Shown here one piece after another: positions 27,801 through 42,800 of a DNA stretch of 64,000 bases. The stretch is from the NCBI RefSeq assembly GCF_019399895.1, contig NC_091873.1:3852001-3916000 (forward strand). Reading direction: 5' to 3'. Source of the stretch: Cardiocondyla obscurior (lineage: Eukaryota; Arthropoda; Insecta; Hymenoptera; Formicidae). How positions within the stretch are numbered: position 1 is the stretch's first letter; each line of letters begins with the position of its first letter. Below the pieces are notes generated by a model. The model was not told the origin of the DNA. It saw nothing but the letters and a program-made list of their open reading frames with translations, and ran no database searches. Position numbers and translations under genes: made by a program.

Positions 27801-30800
27801 CAAAAGAAAAAACAAAGATTATACGGTAAAATACATTCTTTAAGTTTATATTTTTAATAGTAAATTGTTACTCTTACATTTTATCAAATTTCTTTAGCAT
27901 TATTTACGGAAATTTATTTGAAGAATTTATGTGAAATTACGTTTGCATTTACATTAGAGTTACGTTAAATGGTCGCATTTCTATTAAGAAACAAAGCTCT
28001 GCGATAAATTTCGTCGAAACGCAAGAAACACGCGGGTTAACGATACATTTTGTAAGAATTACATTTCAGAGAGTTATATATATATATAGCATATGAAAAA
28101 AAAAGTTCTTAAATAATTTCGCGAAAAACTTTGGACCGCAATTGCCACGATAATTTTTTTCTTCTTTACATTGCTTTTCGTGGTGGGAAAAATAAGGGAA
28201 GGCAAAGTGGTCGATGGATCAGGGGGAGAGACTTAATCCCCTCTCGTAGTATCCTTTGTATCCTGCCCTTTCCGGAACCTTAATGGATCGAGGGTAGTTT
28301 TACGTCACGGCCGAGAGCTGTTTTTCGAGAATACGCCCTCCACCGCTCTTGTTTACGGCGGTTTTCCGAGCTCCTCGACGATAGCCACAAATTCGAGAGT
28401 TTTATGAGCTGTTTCGATCGTAGAGAAATTCCGAAAGATATTCGCTTGATTGCACCAAGTGTTTTCGGAAAATTTTAGTTTAATGAAATTTACAAATTGT
28501 ACGTAGTAATACTTAATAAAAAAAAAATCTAAATTTATTATACGGGCTAATAAATTATTTTGTCAAGGATTATAAAAAGTTACAACTGCTATTAAAGGGT
28601 ATATAACTCTTAAAAAGAGGAGCTTATAAAATTATTTTAATGAATATATTAAATATTTAGCATCAAGTATTACGGAATTTGCAGCTAGTTTAATTAAAAT
28701 AAAATCGTTATATTATCCGTTTTATCAAAATTTAATTAAATAATTACACATGAAATTGACTGAACTTCAGAATGCTCAAATTAACATCTTTGGTGAATGG
28801 ACCAAAGGTTAGGATTATGAAAAGGATTAGAACCGTAAAGAGAGTGCAGATTCTCGTAAAACGAACCGCCGCCGCGCCGCTGTAAGGAAAGTTCATTGGA
28901 GAAACAGGATTCGAAAGCGGATTCTACACGCTACGCGGACAGGAAGCTATTCCTTAAACATTCATCGCAGTTGCCATATTTAAACGCGTGAGGGGAAACT
29001 TTGGGTAGACTTGGTGAACCACCCTCGGGGAATCTCGCAGGGGGCTTCGGAGTCCTGTCTTTATCCAGCACCCAGCACAGGAAGTATAACTTCATAATTC
29101 ACCTTCGTCGCCGTTTGCTAAAGCGAATATATATGTATAGCATATACATATATATTCACTTTATATACTCGAAAGAAAATATGCGTGCTTCGCTGGATTA
29201 TACATTTAATTTCAAAAGAAAAACGTCGCGTCGATATAAATCGAATATTTCTTTTTTACGTAACTGGAACAATAGCTGAAAAAGTAGGTCGTTTACAAAG
29301 GGTAGGTGCATTTATGAGAGGTAGAATTGAAAAAGAAGACACGACTTTTATTTAAAAGTTATTATTTTTTTTTTTTATAAAAATTTTTGCAAATGTTAAA
29401 CAAAAAAAAAAAAAGAAAAAAGAAATTCGTATTTTTATAAGGCAACTTTAAATAATACCTGTTTCAGAATAACAAAAAATTAAATTGGTAGAATATTATT
29501 ATTATTTTAACTGTTATACCAACTTTCTTTCTAGCTGCAATTTTTAAAAACGTAATCGTTGATCTATTCGAGGTATCTTCTTGACTATTTTCCGTTTCCG
29601 AAATTGAAATTGCATTTGTGAAACGACGATTTTGCTTCGAAACTTACGACCCGCACTGTGCACATATACGTTTACCCTGTATCGTGAAATGTAAATAAAT
29701 TTTACTGTAGGGGAAAAAGGAACGAGCTCTTTTTGAATGAACACTTTCTGAAAGATGGGAGTTTGAAATACTTATAAATATTTATGATAAATATATATAT
29801 ATATATATGTATAAAATATAGGATCGCTCGAACACCCGTTATATCGCAGATAGAATGTACATGAAGATTCATTGGGATTCGTAAGAAATCTATACGGGTC
29901 CGCCCAATTCTGATCGCCCACTGGTGAGTTAATTAAACGCGCTAATGAATTAGACCGTCGAAACTTCGAACTGGAAAGTTCAAAATTGAGTGGAACTTTC
30001 CCACGTGGAATTAACATTAATTCTCCATGATTCCATTTACATTGATTAAATATTAACTTGAAAAATTTACAGGCTTTAAACCATACATCTCGCCAGTATT
30101 CGCAATCAATGAATATTGCTATTTATCAGAAAAATTCTTTGTTCCGTTAAAAGTCTGATATCATCAGATATTCCGTACGTTTTAACACGTCTAAACTAAC
30201 ATAATTTCGAACATTTATGTTTTTTGTCTTCGCGAGCATCCCGTATATTGTTCCTTAAATTAACTGTGAAAGAACGAGTTTGTTTTTTGCTTTTGCTTTT
30301 TTACATTCTTTCTTTCACGTGCATTCCTTTATCGTGTATTTTTCTATTTTCTTTGTTCTTTCTTTATGGAAAGCAGTGTCCGCGGCAAAGAATACTTCAT
30401 TAAGTAGTCAACGTTGGGCTCGTCTCGGAAATGGCGGCAGCTTTTATTACGGGATTCCGCGACTTCATGAACCCAAGCTCGCACGCGGTATTGCTTAGAA
30501 TACCCGGCATTCTGGAACGAAACCCGCAGATTTGCAAGCTTGCGTTCGCGGAAGCCAGTGAAAATTTTGCACGACGAACGTCTTTCCTCGGTACACCTCC
30601 GTTAATATTAAATAATATTGAGCTACGTCAAACCTCTAAAGAAATTTTTACGAAAAAAACTTAATAGGTCTCTCATGTTTCAGCGATTGTTATTAGAAAT
30701 ATAAAATATCGATGGATTCTTGAAAAATATTTTTTCTCCAATATTTTATTTGTGATAAAAAATATTTTTTTTTTTTTTTTATATACATTTGTCATTTGTA

Positions 30801-33800
30801 TTTTTTTTTAATTTATATACTGATCATCGATATTAAAATATTATTTTCAAAATAATCTAAAATAAAAATTTAAACGTTTTCGATATTACAAATATAAAGT
30901 GCTGAAAGTTGAAAACTATTAAACAAAAAATTTTTATAGGTACTTATATTTAAATAAAACAAAAATACAATAGAAACGTAATGAGAATGTGCGAAACTCT
31001 AACGCTGCAACGTAATATCGTTACCGCTGAGATATAGTGCGGCATAACTATATCGTTGCCAATATCATGTTACTACCACCATCATTATAACGTACTGGAA
31101 CGATTCCATACTCGCGGCGGCTTTAATCTCCCGTTGAAATTCATGCGGGTTAAACATTAAACCTGGGTTTTGCGCAAGGCGGTCTTCATTGCATTGCGAT
31201 GCACCTGCGCGAATGCATATGAGCCGTCCTATACGGTACCGTGATGCATTTAATACAGTCAATATCCGGCAACGGAATAATCAGATCGGCTGAATGTAGT
31301 GACGTTGCATTTACTCAAATCGGTGTATCGATTTTCATGATTTTCAAGCCAACGTTATAATCGTGTGGAGCAAAAAGAGATATGTTGAAACATCTTTTCT
31401 TTTTTTTTTTTTCTTTTTTTTTTTTATTATCAAAGAGAGAGAAATTAGTTTTCAGACTATTCCAGCGCTTTTACGTTCACTTGGAAGCTTTCAGACTAAT
31501 AATGTTTTACTTGAAATTGCACAGAAGCATGTTGCTATATGTGCACGAGTACTTTTGATTCGTGCTACTTGCACAGAAGGAATGGGCGAGGGAGGGAAAA
31601 GTCTTTTTCTAACCAGACATATGTGTTACTGGTGTAAACCACATTGTAATGACTTTCACCTACCGCCAAATATCTCGGCGTCATGCAAATGCTCGGTAAA
31701 CGCTCGCGCAAATTGTCTTACAATTGACCGTCGATTAATACCACGATCCTCTCCAAGAGCCATTAAGCGAGCTAATTTAATCCACGAGTTAGGCTTGGAA
31801 TTAATCGACCAGATCACTTTCCCTGGGAGAATCTAAGTGACATCAAAATTTCGGTGATTCAAACGGATGTCATTTATGGTTTTCAAATATATTAATAGTA
31901 TTTTGAAAGCGTAAATTTATTGAACTTAATATAATATTTTGATATTTTTATTAATATTATTATTATAATTACATAACTGATTTAAAGGGGTTTTTTTTTT
32001 TCTTTAAATAATTCACAATTTTGAGAATTAAATGACTTAAAATATTTATTCTAAAATTATATTGCAATTCCAACAGGTTTACATATTTTCAAATACGTCA
32101 GTATTTTAGGAATTTAATGATCTTTTCTTAAACCTCCCAGACACGGTGCATACTTTAAAGTTCTACAATTTCAAAATATAATAATTTAATGGCTGCATTT
32201 TACACTCCTCTTGAGCTACGTGGGGTTCTATGAAATAAAATTACTTTGTTATTTTAATATTTTAATATACGAATTTTGATATAAATAATATTTTTTAAAT
32301 ATTGAAGCTCTCTAAATCTGTGATATGTTAAGCATAATGACACTTTAAATTTTACCATCGAGTATTATTGAATGCAATTTTTTTACAACAGTAACAAAGG
32401 GATTTTATTTGGAGAATATTACTTGTTGTAATTTTTCGTAATTAACGACAAAGAAAAAAAAAAGACAAGAAAATGAGAAGCAGTACCTATTTTCAAAAAT
32501 TTTTTATACATACTCTAAATTGAGCAAAGTCAATTTTTTTGCTGGAAAAAATTCGATTAACGCCGGTTTTGTAATTTTTAAAATATTAGCAATTAAAGTC
32601 TTGATAATGAAAGCTATACACAGACGTACATTAAAGGCTTCGTTTTTATTTAAATATAAAAACAAAGGCTCGAAATTAAACAAGGCAAAAAACGTTGTTT
32701 TTTTCTTTCAAATTAAAAACTGTACCTCTGTGGGAATAAAATTAAATTTATAAAATGTTATTTTTAGGTATTATCCTGAAGATAAAAAGAAGCTTCTTTA
32801 AACTCAGCTTTGCCCTTTCTTTTTGAATTTCTAATGCAATGCCAAAATTTGTACATCTAATTTTTTCTTTTTTTTTTTTTCTTAATGCTTGAAAGACGGT
32901 CTCGAAACTCGGCACAACGACATTTGCTATTCTCTTATTGCAGATGAAAATGTCCGTTGTTATTTCGCAAAGGGATAAAATGACAACGATCGTCGTTGTA
33001 GCGTCACGCCAGTCGCGCAATAATCGCAAATTTGAGTTTTATTGCAAATTACACGCGGCGCGTGAATTGTATTAAACTAAACACTGTCCGAGATTGAGTG
33101 CGTTTTGGAAATTAGGATCGATAAAGGGCGCGAACGATATAACAGCGATTGCTGCTGGCATTATATTAATTAATAGCGATGCATTTATTACGAATGCCTG
33201 ACATTTACAATAGATCTTGCGTATGAGAAACTAACGTAATGCGACCGTTAATGCAACGCTCGCAGGCGGGATAATTGAATGGATGGATTTGGCTCTGGGT
33301 AATCACTAATTATTCCATTGTAACGACTATTGATCCTCTGCGATAGAATTTCCTGGCGCAAGTGTCTTCCATTTTTTGTTGTTGTTAAAAGAAAAGTACG
33401 TCAATAGTTTATATAAATCTTATAAAGAAAAAAATCACGAATGTTTGCAGCTTTCAACTCCGATTAAATTCTTTTTATCATCGAACAGAAACAATTATTT
33501 ATAATATTTTACAATGCATAAAAAATGCTCCTTAATTAAACACTTTACTCGTAAGGCTTCTAATTACAAGACTTTGAAGACAGAAATAGCTTAAAAAGCT
33601 CACGCAGAAAATTATTTGCGCTTGAGCATAATTAAATTTTTATACAATATGACGTCCAAAGAGAATTAGCTATGAAGATAAAAAAAATGGACATTACCGG
33701 CCTTTATTGTACCTCACGTCACTGAAAATTTTTATTAACATCTTTAAAAAAGTTCTTTCTAAGATAAAAGTCTCACAGTTTTTTTTTTTTTGTCTGTAAT

Positions 33801-36800
33801 GTTTTATTTATTTTTTTTTCTTTTACTTTTATTTAGTATGCAAAGCCAACACTGAAGCTCGACCCGCTCACTAATCAGATTCGCAGTCGTGCACGCAATT
33901 GAAGACCTCGAAATCCTTGTTAATCTCGTTAAAAACAAAATGCAAAAAAAAAAAAAAGAGAAAAAATAGAAAGGGGGAAGAAATTCCCTCTCAAAATCGG
34001 CTTTGAGAGTACTTCTGAAACGAGCCCTTCACCGGCTCTTCGCAGTTCGCTGGTCGAGCGAATACTGACTGGTATATCCGATACGAGTGTCCGAATATCG
34101 AGCGGCTCTGGCAGCGCGACGACCGAAGCCGGCGCGAGCGCATGCGGAACGGACTCTAGGTCAGGTCACGCGGGTCAATCGCCGGGGTCGTTAACACCGC
34201 CAGAGACCGGCCTTACACGGGCGGTGCGCGCTCGCTCTTTCGCACGTGCATGTGTCTCGAGCACGCGCGCAGCCGTCTCGTCGCCAAAGGCGCACGAGAA
34301 AAGCGGCGGCCTCGGCGAACGGGCCTTGAGAAATCCGCTTCTAGGTTTCAATAAGTAAGAACAAGAGGGTCCGCTCGCTAACGAATCCGCGTGCGCTCGC
34401 TCGAGCTCCCGTTCCGTTTCTTCTGCCTCCAACTTGGTTACTTCGAGAATTCTTATGCGATATAAATAAGGACCATACTGCGCGACGCACCGGCGATAAA
34501 TAGAAATGTGAAACGTAATGGGCCAAATGCGCCGTGAAAAGTAAATGAAGCTGCGAATATTACTTTTCTGGGGGAAAAAAATGAGAGAGAGAGAGAGAGA
34601 GATCTTTTGAGTCTCCTCCGTATATAATTTTCAGCACGTAGTTTCTCGAGATACGGTTTTTTAAGAGCAAGCGATTATATTAATAACAGCAGATTGTTGG
34701 AAATTTTTACAGCACGATGTCGCGTCGACATCTCTCACGATTACAACACTCGGTTATTATTTTAAGGAGAAGGTGATGATCTTTTAAAGGATAACGGTGA
34801 TAATCCGGTCTCACATCTTCGGTCCATTTTCACTTTTCTCGGCGTGTTTCCTGATACCGGGAGATAAGAACAATCGACGCAACGCGAGTGGAATTTATAA
34901 TCGCCGAGCCGTACCTTCGATGCATCTGTGTACAGCCAATTTTCGTGAAATATCATTATCGCGAGGCAAGATGGCGCGAACGTTATGGGCCCGCGACTTT
35001 TATTTCCGCGACTGCGAAACTTTTCCGCGCCACCCTTTCGACCGCCGTTAATATCCGGTTTCAATTTTCGAGACTGAATTATATCGGGTTTTTGCCCTTT
35101 CCGTGTGCTGATGACAAAATGGCGATCGTAACTCAAGCAGAATTACATTTCTTTCGCGGCCGACCGCTAATTCTCACCCTACCGATATCCCAGCATCCTT
35201 ACGCGGCTGGCAGGATCAACAGTGGCGTGAGCCAATACTCCATTTCTCCCATTAAAATCCACGATAAAATATTAAAAGCGCTTTTTAAAGCCACTTCGCT
35301 ATGATGTCTAAAAATTTAATTAAAAAAACCTCTTTTTATAAAAATTGGAAATTCGTAAGTAAATTCTTATCCACTTGACAGTCTCTCAATTTACTTTCAG
35401 AAGCTTTTAATTTTTGTTGAGGAAAGAGAGAGAGAATTTTATGAACATAAATTTATAAAATTTAATTAGTAAAGAAAACCTATTCTGATAAATATTTCCA
35501 CGTCTTTTTACGGGGAAACTCTTTCCTTTTAAAAAATAAGGAAAAAATCTGTGAGAGAAAAAAGATCTAGAGAAAATATTCAACATTTTATTTCGTGTAA
35601 CAGTTTTTATTACGTGAAATAACTATTTTTTTAATTGGGTTGTCTTCATTTTGTGAAAGAAATTCTTTGGATCAATGTAGAAAGGTAGTCTCGATAGATG
35701 AGCGAAATCGGACGTTCTTTTGTCATCTCGTAGTCGTCGAAAATTTGACTCAAAAGATTTGAACGTGTGAAGCCGCAATTGTATGTAAGTCTTTTGCATT
35801 GTACGGACCTTTCAGGCACGGTGAATTCGATCGATTGTTCGGCGAGGCAAGTCTGGCGAACTCGTGAAGTGGCTCTGATTAAGTGGCGCCATTAGAGGGT
35901 GGTACTCGAAAAACGAACATAATCATTAGTAACCGAAGCAGTTTCCGGCACTCCCTCTAATAACCGGCTCACACGCGATCGTAATTATTATTTGCGGCTT
36001 ATATCGGTTCACTTTCAACGCGGGGATCAGCTTATCAATCGAAATAGTAGCGGGTCGTCATTCCGGAATAGAAGCAGCCGACGCACTACTTTTTTCAAAG
36101 CCCGAAAATACGTATAGGTATCCCCCGTATCGCGTATATGTATACGCGTGTAATACTGAAAAGTTTAACGAAAAAAAATTTTTTTTTTTTTTTTTGCGTA
36201 CATTTTTTCGTCCGCTGGTCAAATTAATTTCAGGTTATTAAAAAATAAAAGAAAAAACAATTTTTAAATAAATAAAAAGAGGAAAAGTAAAGAGAGAAAA
36301 ATAGACGATATCGTTTAATTAATATCTGTCAGTTGGTCCCTTTTTTTTTCGAGGATTTAATTTATTTCACTTGCGGCTTACAAACCTGCAGATTTAACCT
36401 CACACAGGGAATGTGATATTATATTAATCATATGAAGAACAAACGGACTTCTATATGACGTCGATAAAGTAAGCACTTGCATCTCTTTAAGGTTGCTTTA
36501 GTGGAAACCGCTGTAAAGTTAAACATTTTTTTGGGGAACTGGAAAGAGTTCCGAGCGAGGAAAAGGGAAAAAGAGAGCGAGAAAAAAAGAGAACGTGTTT
36601 CTTAATGAGGGGAATTGGAGTCGTGCGTAATCGCTAAGACATAAATATTGTAATCTAGTCCGTAAAATGTCGGCACGCGTAATTATGGAACCGGGGATTC
36701 GTTTACGTTTTTTTTTTACACCTTTATGCATCATGCGATTGCAGTATCGTTTTACGCAGTGCGGTTATTACTGCAGCTACACGGAATGCAATTTTAATTC

Positions 36801-39800
36801 GCGCGCCGCATCGCGATTAAGAACGATCAGAAAGTGACGGCGGAGTGTGGGATGATGAGAAGAAAGGGGAGAAGGACGCAAACTTTATCTCTTGAAGAAG
36901 AAAAAAAATAAAAAAGGAGAACTTCGTGATTTATTTTGTCCTGCATTTTTATCCAGGAAGGTGCGCATAATGCTTTGTCCTTTTAATTTTCTGCCTGTTA
37001 GAATTTTTTTTTTACGATTAGTACCAGTGGAATATTAATGTAATAAGACAATTCACTACGCTATACACGTGATCGAAGGATTAAAACTTATTTTCATAAA
37101 TATAATCGAACCTTCTTGTTTAATTAAATATATTTGTCAGAAATTATAATAATGAAACTTGCATCCACAAGATAACAATGTAATTTATAATTGTCTGGTT
37201 TGGAAAAATATATGTTTTTTTTCTTCTTCTCTTTTTTTAGAAGCTGTAACAAAGCAGAATATTATTTTTAACATTTAATTAACGAATAAAATAATGTTTA
37301 AATAATTGTTTCTTTTAATTAATATAATATAAAGCCTACATAAATAATAATTTAATAGATAAATTAAATAGTATATTTATCCAGGTATTTATTTATACGA
37401 AGTTGCATTAACGAAGAAATAAATTTGATAACCATTTTTATAAACGCGATGTCTTTTTGCGGCATGCCGCGAATACATGCCCAGCCGTACAAATTTCGCG
37501 TGGCATTTATCCCGAGACAGGCGTTTCTCACTTGGGATATAATTTTACTAAGCTCTTCGATTTTTGTTAGGTTTGCGCGAAGAGGACGAAGGGGATAAAT
37601 ACGTACAAAGGAGGAAAAAAAATATACGTATATATAAAATTGTAAAAAATCCTTTCCTCGTTCATGCGTGTAACGAATGCAGGCTCGGGTGGCTGGCTAA
37701 GGGTTAAACGGCGAGTGCACGCGTCAACGCACAGGTCTGCGTGTGAAAGTGACAGCGGCCAAAGGGGTGACCGGGCGGAAAAAATCGACCTCACTCATTA
37801 AGTGATTTAATTAGCGAGCGTATACGACGGCGCGGGAGCGGCAGCACGGCGTTAAGCGAAGGGGGGAGGGGAGAGGAATATTACGCCAGGAGAATAAAAC
37901 AAATCGCCGACGGTTGTTTTACAACCGCGGTCGTGAGCTATCGATCATTGTAATGAGCGGAGGAGGCTTGGAAACGATAATTACAGTAGCGGTTTAACGT
38001 GCGGCGAGCAAGTGGGCGGGTTTGAGGAGGGTGGTTTGAAGAATGTCAGTCCCGCTGGCGTACGTGGACGGAAAAAGCGATGTAAAAGCTACAGGGGATG
38101 GAAGGCCACACCCTGCTAAGGTCGACGGGGCGCTCCGCAGCCAGCGCGAAGGGGGCGGGAAGGGCAGAGTAATATCTCGCGTTGTAAAATCCACCCACGT
38201 GAAAAACAACCGGGGCATCGCTATACCATTTACCGCTTGATAGGTGGTAGCGTGCTTTAAGCTCTGTCTTTTCTCCGCGGATGACACAGGCGGCCGGCCC
38301 CCCTTTGCCTTCATACCCCCTTGCACTGCCGTTTCGTCATCCCTTTACCTCATCCCGCTTTCCTCTTTTTCACTCGATTTCTCTCTGTCTGCCTCAGTCC
38401 CTTCTCGGCTCGTAGCAGTTTCTTCCAACTCATTTCTGAACGCGTCACGGTTCCTGCTAACATCTAACGGTCTCTATCAGGCCGTTTGAATCTGTCTTCC
38501 TACAGCCTGACATTGTCCGCCTCTTCGTCACACTTGCTCCACGAAAACCTTCAAATCTATTCCAGTTTCTCCCAACTTACTTTCAGAACTTTACCAGTTT
38601 TATCTAGATCTCTTTAATCTCTCTTTCCGGCTCAATTGTTCCAGGTTTTTCTCGTGTTCTCTCGTTTTTCCCCAGTTTATCTCGATAGTTTCTACCTGTT
38701 TCTCTCATTTATTCTAGATTTTATTTTATTATTTAATTTACCATATTTTTTAAATTATTTTGGTTAAACCGATAGTAATTTTTATTATGATTTAAATTCT
38801 TTCTGTATATGTATATATATATATATTTTTCTTTTTGCTCCCTTGATGCGTTAAATTTCTCTTCGAAATTTCCATTATCCCAATCTCCGTTCGATCGCGG
38901 GCTTTAATAGTTGATAAATCTCATCGAATTATGGACAGCCATAAAATCGATGCTTCTTCCTACACGGCTGTTACGTGAAAATGAACCACGGGTGTGTCTA
39001 AGCGACAAACGATGCATTTATAAATTGCGATTCGAATTTTACGTTAAATTTGCTTGCAGAACGGTATAAGAAGAACCACTTTTTATTCTGTTAAATTTCA
39101 ATTATTTTAGGAACTCGTCGCACCGGCAAATCTTACTTTTAATATCATTTTAGGACCGTTTACGAATTCATAAGTATTGTCTGGTTAAAAATAATTTTTG
39201 GGGTGTTAGTTTGTGCCGTTCGGAAGTGGGACAGGTAGAGGAGACGGAAAAAAAAGAGGGTGACAAATATAATGAGTGCGCCGGGGCCGACTTTCAGACA
39301 GAGGGTAGTAGTCATTTTTGCAAAGGAGAGACGGTCACAGAGCGCGCGGAATAAGTGTTCTTACAATTTCTCGGGGTCGACAACAAGGAAAAAAATGTAG
39401 CTGAAATGCCTCCGAGAGGGGTGAAAGCACTCGTAGCAATTCGTGTCCTCCTTAAATCAAATTAATTAACTTCTCCCCGGCCTTCCTTATCGAGATAAGA
39501 TGTGTGCTGAAGGAATCTGCTTCGCGGAAATTTCTTATTTTAAAAGCAAGCCGGAGCTTTATCTGCTACGTATATATAAAGATAGAGAAGATTTATCTTT
39601 GCAAAATTATAACACGAGCAAATTTTCTTTCCCCTTCTCTTTCCAGCGGGTTCTATAATTTTTTAACTATATTTGACCGCCTCTTTTATTTATAATTTGT
39701 CACAATGCAACTTCATCGATACGCAATAGGATTCGCGAAATAAAAGTATCGCTTTAAAGAACAGTTAAAGCGTCAATTAAGACTCAATTAAATTTTTGTT

Positions 39801-42800
39801 TGTCACGAAATATCGGTTTCACCGGCAACCGGAAATATAAATAGCTTTTTAGAGTGTTAATTATTCTGGAACAGACTACTTCATTTTCGTTTATTGTCAC
39901 TCTCCGTTCATTTGGCGCGCAATTTATCATCGAGCCGTGCATTTATCCACGGTCGCGCGTCTTATCAAATCGAAACGGGCTAATGAAATTGGGCGAGAAG
40001 GGGAGGACGGGCGCCGCGCGACACCCTTAATTTCCGGTCGGGGCGGCGCGCGGTGGCGAAACGAGCGGAAACGAGACGTTGTATTTATGTTAAAACTTAA
40101 ACGCTCGTCTTAAGTAACGAGCCGAGCACAGGGCGAGGCGTCGCCGCTCTTCCAATCGAAATATTTCCGCGATGGAACCTTCCTTCGCGCCGCGCCGGGA
40201 AATTTCCGGTATGACGCAGAAATTATTAGCGGACGTCTCGAACGCGAGATGCTAAAGTAGACTCCGGCTGGTTTCCGATACTTCGTGTTTATCGAAGTTT
40301 TCCTGGCTAATTTATTCACACGTTAAATAAACCGGTAGAAGAAAAAAAAAGAGAAAAAAAATTGTAATACGACTATTAAATTCGGTAAGAATATAAAAAT
40401 TTGGTTTTATTTTTCATTTATTCGTAATTACATATTTTTCTTCTTTCGAACGAAATTATATAATTCCGTAAAAGTCTTCAGTCACGAAGCGTTCGGGATT
40501 TTGAGAAAATCAAACGTTTATACCGATGATGAACTTCCCAGTTAAACTTGTAAACTCTGCCAAACATATTCTAAGCGTGGTGCCGAGAAATATTGCTTCT
40601 TTCATGCGCTCTTATGCGCATTCAAGTTGCACGAAGGCTGCAAGCTCAGCTAAACTCTTCAATTCTATCTCTCCTCATCTATTCATGGGGACGGTCTCGC
40701 GGCGTGACATTCTTTCCCGTGAGTTTCGCCTAGTCGCGTCGTCTTCCCTTTCGTATATTTTCGCTCGATTCAGAATTCGTTTTCACTGCCACTTTATCGT
40801 TCGAGTTAAGAAAATTAAATCTCCATTTATTACCTCAAATATTTGCCCCACCCTCACGCGGCAGATTAATACCTTAATCGCGGTTTCCGTAAAATCTACC
40901 TTCGTGCACTTCCGTTGGTTGGGTGAAAAATTCACGAATTTTCCGGGGAAAATTACCAACACGGCACGTTGCATCCGCTCGAAAAGGGTGACAGCGTGTC
41001 TAAGAAGTGGGCGGCTTGCCATTAATTAGCCTTGATGCGCGCGATATTGACTCACCCTCCCTTTTCGTTTCCCCTGCCCTCCCCCCAGTCATAGGAGAAG
41101 CGTTGTACCTCGCCTAAATGAATGCGGGGTTGCGAAGGATGCAGCTGCCGCTGCGAGAAAAATGTGGCGTCGCGGAAATTCCCGGCGCAGTTTTCCTTTT
41201 TATTTGCTCGAGTATAAATCATCCCTGGTTTAAACCGCGTCTCATATCTCGTGCGTATATTTCCGAGATATTTCTTCGCTTACAGAATCGACTAATGCAT
41301 TATTACTACGCATAGTTTGTTGTTCGGTACATAATTAATAAGCACCAGGGAATAAATTGGAATTCTTTTTCTAAAGAAACAGCGTTAAAAATAGAAGGAT
41401 TATTTTTCGGAAGCAATAATCTATTTCTAATGATTTTTATAGAATAATTGTGAGATTTTGTTAACATTCGATGTTATAAATTTTAGAGTTGTTAAAAGTA
41501 AAACCGGATCTCGGGTTAAAAATTTTTTTCGCAAAATAAGCTTCAAATAATTCGTAAATATAAACAAAAATTATTAATTCTCGTTTTACACTTTATTTTT
41601 TTAGAATTGTTTATTGAACCAATTTTTGTAGATTTAAATTCAACGTGGAGTAAAACATTAGTGAAAACAACCATTCCTGTTATTTAAATATTTCAGAGTT
41701 TACTGGAATTTTTAGAAAAGTCAAATTTATGTCAAAATTGAAATTTGCCAGTATGAAAATTCTCTCAATTCCGATGAAGAGGATATGAAAATGCGTCGCT
41801 CGACAATGGAAACCGCGAGCACGAAAAAATTAATATAGATAGAAACGCGTGTAAAAATAGAAACTCCGCGTGTATCTCAACGTTGTCGAAAATCAACGAG
41901 GAAATCATGAAACATTTCGTGGTACGAGTGTCTCGCATTCAAATATATTCTGAAAAACTCAAATGTAATAGTGCTATAAAATGATAACTTTGATATTGAC
42001 ACCACTGTTATATTATTGAATGGAAAGCGATTTGAAATATAAAGATATAAATTGTTTAATTTATACGTTTAATCTACAATCGCTATCGTACCCATACATC
42101 TCATAAATACATTATTAAAAACAATAATTATTAGGAATACTGAAATATTAATAATATCGAGTATAATACAACGTTTACCGATTTTTTGTTCGATAGAAGG
42201 GAAGATAAATCTCCTTTGCACCAACGTCTTCCATAAATTAATCCTCAAAGTAACGTTTCTCTTCCGTTTTTAGGCAACCATCGCCGAGTTCCGGTACGAC
42301 GGGCACCTCGACGGTGTCGTCGGCGACCGGCGAGGGGGATGCTGCGCAAGGTATCGGAATGTACCCTGTGGGCGTCGCGACGTCATCCGCCGTGACGACG
42401 GCGACGCCGGCAACGACGTCGTCGGCGACCGTGCCGTTGGCGACCACCGCCGGAAGTACCGGCATCGCGAGGAGCGTTTCCGCGCCGAGCGCGCCGAGGC
42501 CGGTGATCCAGGTCAGCGGCTCTTCGGCGAGCACCTCGACGGCACAGAGGCCGAGGCTCAGGCGGAATCAGAGCCGCACCGAAGTCATTCGCAAGTGAGT
42601 GCAAATCGTTTTTCAAATATTGAATATTATTTTTCCAATTATCTCGTCACTTTGTATCAGTCGCGCGAAGACGTCTCGGTTCGGGGTTTTGTATTTTGAT
42701 ATCTATATGCAGATTATGAATATGAAACGTGAAATCGTAATACTTAGCTGTTTATTTTTCTGAAAATCTTTTTCATAATATTTTCTTTATTTCTATTTTA

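Larger units (their letters stand above)
18286..42273 (+). other. 24-kb iRhom intron 4
   Basis: Bounded by donor GTGAGT at 18286 and acceptor TTTTTAG ending at 42273, both in the correct phase. I find no exon or gene inside that I can support on either strand. It holds an inverted-repeat element (18554-18911), long T runs (about 21970-21994 and 22743-22768), microsatellites, and GC-rich patches near 23400-23660 and 34030-34440 that could be internal promoters or enhancers. Confidence 0.75.

Noticed and set aside
31363..31836. 157-codon plus-strand ORF
   Set aside because: Begins with a translated poly-T run and has no recognisable sequence.
40526..41029. 167-codon plus-strand ORF
   Set aside because: No known motif or consistent domain; isolated in the 24-kb intron.
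42238..42534. Minus-strand Ala/Val-rich ORF over exon 5
   Set aside because: Antisense shadow of the GC-rich iRhom exon 5.
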